Source: DASQZK01 sp963809925 (GTDB taxonomy: Bacteria; Bacteroidota; Bacteroidia; Bacteroidales; GCA-2748055). From it: 64,000 bases of DNA. Below, piece after piece: positions 59,065 to 64,000 of this stretch. Under the pieces are notes generated by a model. That model ran no database searches. It was not told the origin of the DNA and saw nothing but the letters and a program-made list of their open reading frames with translations. The position numbers and the translations under genes are program-made. The stretch lies in NCBI GenBank assembly GCA_963809925.1, contig CAWELH010000006.1, positions 248,001 through 312,000 of the forward strand, in the 5' to 3' direction. Position 1 is the first letter of the stretch, and each line of letters begins with the position of its first letter.

Positions 59065-61839
59065 TCAATGTGCTTCAAGCCAGTTATTGCCTTCACCCAT
59101 TTCTACGGTAAGAGGGACGCTCAGCTTAACAGCATTTTCCATCCCATCCTTCACCAGTTTTTTCAGACTTTCCAGTTCCGGTTTATACACGTCGAACACA
59201 AGTTCATCGTGTACCTGAAGTATCATCCGGGATTTCATTGTTCTGGCTTCCATTTCGCGATGGATATTTATCATTGCGATTTTAATGATATCGGCAGCTG
59301 AGCCTTGCAGGGGGGCGTTGATAGCATTTCTCTCAGCCATACCCCGCACCATCGAATTCTTTGAGTGAATATCGGGAAGATATCGCTGCCGGCCCATAAT
59401 GGTATATACGCAGCCTTCCTCACGGGCCTTCACGATAACTCCTTCCATATAATCCTTCACGCCTGGAAATGATCTGAAATAACCATCAATCAGTGCTCTC
59501 GCTTCCTGAGTACTGATATTTAGCCTCTGAGCAAGTCCGAATGACGAGATACCGTAAATAATGCCAAAATTTGCCGTTTTTGCTCCAGATCGCATCTCCC
59601 TTGTAACTTCTTCCGGTTTGACATCATGAATACGGGCAGCAGTTACCGTATGAATGTCGACGCCTCTTTTAAAAGCCTCGATCATATTGGAATCTCCGCT
59701 CATATGGGCCATGAGTCTAAGCTCTATCTGGGAGTAGTCGGCAGAAAGCAACAGATAATCCTTATCGCGTGGAATGAAGGCTTTCCTGATTTCACGGCCT
59801 CTCTCTTCGCGAATCGGTATATTCTGAAGATTCGGATTGTTGGAACTGAGGCGTCCGGTAGCTGCAACAGCCTGGTTGAATGACGTATGGATTCTTCCCG
59901 TGGTTTCATTGACCAGTTTAGGCAGCGCGTCAACGTACGTGGATAGAAGCTTTCGCAGGGAGCGGTAATTCAGGACCTCGGGAATAATTTCATGCTTGTC
60001 GGCCAGTTTTGTCAGAACATCTTCACCAGTTGAATACTGTTTTGATTTTGTTTTCCTGGCAGAGCCTGCGATTTTCAGTCGGTCAAACAGAATTTCACCG
60101 AGTTGTTTGGGTGAGGATATATTAAAAGTATATCCGGCAAGATCATATATTCTTTGCTCTGACGTAATAATCTGTTCTTCAAGCCTTTTAGCGAAGGCAT
60201 ACAGCGCTTCCTTATCCAATTTTACGCCAGTATGTTCAATATCAGCAAGTACGAGAACCAGCGGCATTTCAAGGTCTTCCGCCAATCTTGTAAGATTCTT
60301 TGTTTCAAGTTCTTTCCTGAGGATGTGGTATAGCTGAAAGGTTAGATCGGCATCCTCGCTGGCATAGTCTTTAAGTTTTTCCGGATCGACATTGCGCATC
60401 GTTCTTTGTTGTTGTCCTTTTGGTCCGATGAGTTCTTCGATTTTTACCGGCGTATATTTAAGGTAAACTTCTGAAAGAAGGTTAAGATTATGTCTTTGAT
60501 CGGGTTGCAGCAGGTAATGTGCGATCATGGTATCAAAGATTGTTCCTTTGGTACGGATGCCGTACTGGTAGAGTATTCTGACGTCGTATTTCAGATTTTG
60601 GCCAATTTTTCTAATTGCCTCATTTTCTAGTACTTTCTTCAGAGGTTCTAACATCTTAATGGTTTCATCTCTGTCTTCCGGGACAAGGATGAAGTAACCT
60701 TCATGTTCCTTTATCGAAACAGAGACGCCAACCAGAGAGGCTGTCATCACATCAAGGCCTGTTGTTTCCGTATCGAAACAAATCTCATCGAGTCCGGAGA
60801 GTGTATTGCATAAGTCCTCTACTTCTTTGGCTTTGGTAAGAAGATGGTAGGATTTGCTGACTGTGTTGATGTTTTCGAACAATGAACCAAGCTCTGCCGT
60901 TGACCCGGATAATCCTGAAAACAGGTCGCCTTGAAATTCTTTTCCAGGGCCTGAAGAAATTTCTGTTGGAATAATCCTGGCCATTAAGGTTCTAAACTCT
61001 AACTCTTCAAATAACGCTTTAAGTAAAGTATTGTCCTGGTCCTTGCGTTTAAGTTGTTCAATCTCGATATCAACCGGAACGTCTTCAATGATGGTAGCCA
61101 GTTTTTTTGATAAAAATGCTTGTTCGCGGAATGTATCCAGGTTCTCCTTTTGTTTACCTTTTAAATCGTCGAGATGATCAAGGAGATTTTCAAGGGTACC
61201 ATATTCAGAGATCAGTTTAATTGCCGTTTTCTCTCCAATACCCGGAACACCAGGAATATTATCGGAGGCGTCTCCCCAAAGAGCGAGGATATCGATTACC
61301 TGTAATGGATCGGAGATACCGTATCTTTCTTTCACTTCCTCCTCACCCCAGATCTCCACACCACTTCCTGATCTTTTCGGTTTGTACATCCGGATGTTTC
61401 CGGTAACGAGTTGAGCATAGTCTTTATCCGGTGTCATCATAAATACGTTGAGACCCTCCTTTTCAGAGCGCCTTGCCAGTGTCCCAATAACGTCATCGGC
61501 CTCATATTTAGGGACTTCGACAACCGATATGTTAAAAGCGGAAATAATTTTTTTGATCCATGGCACGGCTTCTTTTATATCCTCTGGTGTGGCATCTCTG
61601 TTTGCCTTATATTCATGGAAAAGATCATGTCTGAATGTTGGACCCGGCGGATCGAAAACAACGGCAATGTAGTCAGGGTTTTCTTTCCTCAGTATTTCAT
61701 CGAGGGTATTCACGAAGCCAAAAATAGTTGAAGTGTTGAATCCTTTCGAATTCTTTATTGGATTGGCAATAAAGGCATAGTATGCTCTGAAGATGAGAGC
61801 GTATGCATCAAGTAAAAAAATCTTTTTTTCTCCTGTCAT
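59065..61839 (-). CDS. polA: DNA polymerase I
   Basis: 924 residues with all three domains. The 5' nuclease starts KIFLLDAYALIFRAYYAF; the 3'-5' proofreading domain holds CFDTETTGLD with the D-x-E metal ligands, so proofreading should be active; the polymerase shows LLSADYSQIELRLMAH (motif A), RSGAKTANFGIIYG (motif B) and LQVHDELVFDV (motif C). It is separated from queD by 18 nt and probably cotranscribed. Confidence 0.98.
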   Translation of the reverse strand: MTGEKKIFLLDAYALIFRAYYAFIANPIKNSKGFNTSTIFGFVNTLDEILRKENPDYIAVVFDPPGPTFRHDLFHEYKANRDATPEDIKEAVPWIKKIISAFNISVVEVPKYEADDVIGTLARRSEKEGLNVFMMTPDKDYAQLVTGNIRMYKPKRSGSGVEIWGEEEVKERYGISDPLQVIDILALWGDASDNIPGVPGIGEKTAIKLISEYGTLENLLDHLDDLKGKQKENLDTFREQAFLSKKLATIIEDVPVDIEIEQLKRKDQDNTLLKALFEELEFRTLMARIIPTEISSGPGKEFQGDLFSGLSGSTAELGSLFENINTVSKSYHLLTKAKEVEDLCNTLSGLDEICFDTETTGLDVMTASLVGVSVSIKEHEGYFILVPEDRDETIKMLEPLKKVLENEAIRKIGQNLKYDVRILYQYGIRTKGTIFDTMIAHYLLQPDQRHNLNLLSEVYLKYTPVKIEELIGPKGQQQRTMRNVDPEKLKDYASEDADLTFQLYHILRKELETKNLTRLAEDLEMPLVLVLADIEHTGVKLDKEALYAFAKRLEEQIITSEQRIYDLAGYTFNISSPKQLGEILFDRLKIAGSARKTKSKQYSTGEDVLTKLADKHEIIPEVLNYRSLRKLLSTYVDALPKLVNETTGRIHTSFNQAVAATGRLSSNNPNLQNIPIREERGREIRKAFIPRDKDYLLLSADYSQIELRLMAHMSGDSNMIEAFKRGVDIHTVTAARIHDVKPEEVTREMRSGAKTANFGIIYGISSFGLAQRLNISTQEARALIDGYFRSFPGVKDYMEGVIVKAREEGCVYTIMGRQRYLPDIHSKNSMVRGMAERNAINAPLQGSAADIIKIAMINIHREMEARTMKSRMILQVHDELVFDVYKPELESLKKLVKDGMENAVKLSVPLTVEMGEGNNWLEAH

Positions 61840-61857
61840 TATACGGATAGCTTAATT

Positions 61858-62307
61858 TCATGAATTATCTTCGGCAAACCACTCTGCGTAAGATGTTCCG
61901 GTTTCCCTGAGTTTAACAGAATGGAGCCGGAGATGATCAGGGAGTTGACGCCGGATTTTATCAGCAATAAATACAATCAAGTTTTCACAAGTAGGCTGAA
62001 AATCAGTAATTATCAATCTATCAAACATCTGACTTATTGATCCTGCTGAATGAGTTTCTGCGCTGGAGGAAATCACAAGGCTGTGATCGAATTCATTGAC
62101 AATAGATGTCTTAACCCATTTTTTCAGATCGCCAAAATCAACGACCATCCCATTTTTTGGATCAGATGAGTCCGTCAGCGGTTCTCCTATGACAGTGATA
62201 AAAAGTTTATAAGAATGGCCGTGGATATTGCTGCATGCACCATCATAATTCCATAACGCGTGAGCCATCTCAAATGAAAATTCCTTCGTTACTCTGATCA
62301 ATGACAT
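61858..62307 (-). CDS. queD: 6-carboxytetrahydropterin synthase
   Basis: 149 residues. QueD converts dihydroneopterin triphosphate to the queuosine precursor 6-carboxytetrahydropterin. Zinc ligands H16, H29 and H31, the catalytic C25 (GACSNIHGHSYK), the D-H pair in FDHSL and the glutamate in LRETGTSYAEW are all present. The closely related PTPS activity cannot be excluded by sequence. It is the first of three minus-strand genes queD-polA-moaD-like. Confidence 0.92.
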   Translation of the reverse strand: MSLIRVTKEFSFEMAHALWNYDGACSNIHGHSYKLFITVIGEPLTDSSDPKNGMVVDFGDLKKWVKTSIVNEFDHSLVISSSAETHSAGSISQMFDRLIITDFQPTCENLIVFIADKIRRQLPDHLRLHSVKLRETGTSYAEWFAEDNS

Positions 62308-62478
62308 GAATTTCCGATTAAACCTATAAAGTTAGAATAAAACAAAGTAATGATGATAAGAGTTTACTCGCCTTATCACATAATGAAACAGCCATTCCAG
62401 CGTGTCAGAAAGAATGGTTGAGGATCCGGCAGGATCAAGGTTCTCTAAAAGCAGGCAGGCATTGCGGACCTGAGCAGA

Positions 62479-62778
62479 TCAATTGCAGGCGCATTTACTG
62501 ATACAGTCAACGATACTGCTCAGATTGTCATTTTTGAGGGAATAAAATGTATTCTTGCCATCCCGCTGGGATGTAAGAACCCCTTTATCTTTTAAAATTC
62601 CAAGATGATGGGAGGTTGTAGACTGTTCAATTTTTAACAATTCATGAATTTCTGTAACAGTGAGTTTCTTACCTTCATCAAGGAAATTAATGATGGCAAT
62701 TCTCATTGGATGCGCGATGGCTTTGAGCATGTTAGCCGCTTTTTCGAGTTGGTCGGGGTTTAAATCACTGAATTTCAT
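62479..62778 (-). CDS. ArsR/SmtB-family transcriptional regulator
   Basis: 99 residues, a winged helix. The DNA-binding core is LKAIAHPMRIAIINFL, then TVTEIHELLKIEQSTTSHHLGIL and the wing KDKGVLTSQRDGKNTFYSL. The extreme C-terminus has CISKCACN, with cysteines C92, C96 and C98 in a Cys-x3-Cys-x-Cys arrangement that could bind metal or sense thiols. No efflux or metal gene is adjacent in this window. An AT-rich palindrome overlies its probable promoter. Confidence 0.92.
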   Translation of the reverse strand: MKFSDLNPDQLEKAANMLKAIAHPMRIAIINFLDEGKKLTVTEIHELLKIEQSTTSHHLGILKDKGVLTSQRDGKNTFYSLKNDNLSSIVDCISKCACN

Positions 62779-62844
62779 TATATGTTTTTATTTAAGTCTT
62801 GTGTTACCTGAAATTGATCGTTCGATACTGTAATTTAACAAATA

Positions 62845-62862
62845 CAAATATATAAATATATT
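62845..62862 (-). promoter_or_regulatory. promoter and candidate operator of the ArsR-family gene
   Basis: On the minus strand TATATTTG (62845-62852) matches the -7 consensus. It overlaps the palindrome AATATAT-AA-ATATATT (62847-62862), a possible self-operator, although such AT-rich palindromes arise easily by chance. The rest of 62779-63104 shows only the polyprenyl synthase promoter. Confidence 0.45.
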
Positions 62863-63079
62863 ACCTGGAAAAATGATTTCACACAGCTTTTTTAAATATT
62901 GTGAAAATTTTAACAATAATTGATACAAACGAAAAATCCAATGATTCCAAAGTTTGCAAAGAAAATAAATACTGGAAAGATATGAAGGATTCTAGCTGGC
63001 TTCTAAATTATAAGGCAGGTTATTGCTAATTTAATAACAGCAGACAGGCAAAAAAATGTCTATATATTAAAATGAATAT

Positions 63080-63087
63080 TAACTTTG
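63080..63087 (+). promoter_or_regulatory. -7 element of the polyprenyl synthase gene
   Basis: TAACTTTG matches TAnnTTTG, 17 nt before the start codon at 63105. The -33 position holds ATG rather than TTG. Confidence 0.45.
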
Positions 63088-63104
63088 TTGCAAAGGTATT
63101 TTTA

Positions 63105-64000
63105 ATGGGTGATTTAAAACTGATACGGGAACCGATAAAAAAGGAGCTGGAAGAATTCGAAAAACAATTTAAGTCGGCGATGAAAAGCTCGGTTCCATTG
63201 CTCAATGTCATTACAAACTATATTCTCAGGCGGAAAGGCAAACAACTCAGACCAACTTTTGTACTCCTCACCTCCTCCATGCTCGGAGGCATCACCACGT
63301 CAAGTTACACAGCTGCATCCCTAATTGAATTGCTCCATACTGCCTCTCTCATACATGACGATGTTGTAGATGAGTCGTATCAACGTCGTGGATTTTTTTC
63401 ACTGAATGCGCTCTGGCGCTCAAAGATCGCTGTTTTAATGGGCGATTATCTGTTGGCCAAGGGCCTGCTTTTATCTGTTGAGCGTGAGGAATACGATTTA
63501 CTCAGTATCGTGTCGGAGGCGGTAAGGGAGATGAGTGAGGGCGAGCTTTTGCAGTTACGCAAGTCGTTGAAATTAAATATCACCATGGATGAATATTTTG
63601 AGATCATCCGTAAGAAGACGGCAGCCTTAATTGCTGCCTGTACTGCAAGTGGCGCAAGAGCAGTAAGTACCGATGCCGATGTGATAGCCAGGATGAAATC
63701 GTTTGGAGAATATGCTGGTATAGCGTTTCAGATTAAGGATGATCTATTTGATTTTAGCAAAAATGGAAATATTGGTAAGCCCACTGGCAATGATATCAAG
63801 GAAAAGAAGATGACCTTACCATTGATTTACGCCCTGGAGCAGGGAAGCAAAGCTGAAAAGACGAAGATCATCCGAATCATCCGACACCACAACAAGAATA
63901 CAAGAAAGGTCGATGAGGTCCTTGATTTTGTCGACAAGTACAACGGCCTCGAATTTGCTGAAGGGCGAATGAAACTGTACAAGGACAAGGCCCTTGAAAT
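63105..64000 (+). CDS. polyprenyl diphosphate synthase, partial
   Basis: The first 298 residues of a trans-isoprenyl diphosphate synthase, cut by the window end. It extends farnesyl diphosphate by isopentenyl units, here probably for a respiratory quinone tail. The start MGDLKLIREP at 63105 is the standard N-terminus; an in-frame ATG at 63072 overlaps the promoter and is unlikely. The first aspartate-rich motif is HDDVVD, and the second is QIKDDLFDF; GKQLRPTFVLL carries the substrate arginine. It is divergent from the ArsR-family gene. Confidence 0.94.
   Translation, partial: MGDLKLIREPIKKELEEFEKQFKSAMKSSVPLLNVITNYILRRKGKQLRPTFVLLTSSMLGGITTSSYTAASLIELLHTASLIHDDVVDESYQRRGFFSLNALWRSKIAVLMGDYLLAKGLLLSVEREEYDLLSIVSEAVREMSEGELLQLRKSLKLNITMDEYFEIIRKKTAALIAACTASGARAVSTDADVIARMKSFGEYAGIAFQIKDDLFDFSKNGNIGKPTGNDIKEKKMTLPLIYALEQGSKAEKTKIIRIIRHHNKNTRKVDEVLDFVDKYNGLEFAEGRMKLYKDKALE

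Overview
The window is a chromosomal stretch of a Bacteroidota organism, probably Bacteroidales/Marinilabiliales-like. Evidence: a type IX secretion sorting tail on a DUF3160 protein, an M56 (BlaR1-type) peptidase with a TonB-like C-terminus, a DUF4271-hemD-rnpA run, a long-form DeoC, DUF5723 and other outer-membrane barrels, lipoprotein glycoside hydrolases, and repeated promoters of the Bacteroidota type (TTG about 20 nt upstream of TAnnTTTG). The content is mostly ordinary core and envelope genes. I see no prophage, CRISPR array, rRNA or tRNA gene.

Layout. 1-4.5 kb: the 5' part of a NuoE/HydC-like subunit with two Rex-box-like palindromes in its promoter, then folA, a REP-associated transposase (RAYT) flanked by its palindromes, a BlaI/M56 regulatory pair with operators inside the promoter, and a DUF2721 membrane protein whose promoter overlaps a third REP. 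4.5-14.4 kb: a T9SS-exported DUF3160 protein, an MFS carrier, an SRPBCC protein, and carbohydrate-active lipoproteins (GH3, CBM9-SGNH fusion) beside an alpha/beta hydrolase. 14.6-28.4 kb: rsgA, a hybrid histidine kinase, an AIM24-like protein with mnmH, an internally duplicated unknown protein, a U32 peptidase, an orphan histidine kinase, an AsmA-like protein, pepE and an E1-like enzyme lacking its usual cysteines.

28.8-31.7 kb: an ECF sigma factor, a cysteine-free anti-sigma-like membrane protein and an outer-membrane barrel. The sigma gene and the barrel gene share the motif TGTAACTTTT-N12/13-CGTC, which suggests an autoregulated envelope-stress unit. 31.9-40.9 kb: a GH2 lipoprotein, a small secreted protein, and a complete TetR / LolA-like / FtsX / FtsX / LolD-like ATPase / outer-membrane barrel operon with a recognisable promoter and operator. 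This is the best candidate in the window for a poorly described trans-envelope transport system.

41-45.4 kb: a stand-alone receiver, dtd-mazG-deoC, DUF4271-hemD and rnpA; the loop of the hemD terminator appears to hold the -7 element for rnpA. 45.4-58.8 kb: a giant thioester-containing alpha-2-macroglobulin lipoprotein and pbpC, separated by an opposed DUF5723/lipoprotein pair, then a C-terminal processing peptidase. 58.8-64 kb: a MoaD/ThiS-like diglycine protein, polA and queD on the minus strand, an ArsR-family regulator, and the start of a polyprenyl diphosphate synthase cut by the window edge.

All functional calls come from reading motifs and recalling families; no search was run.
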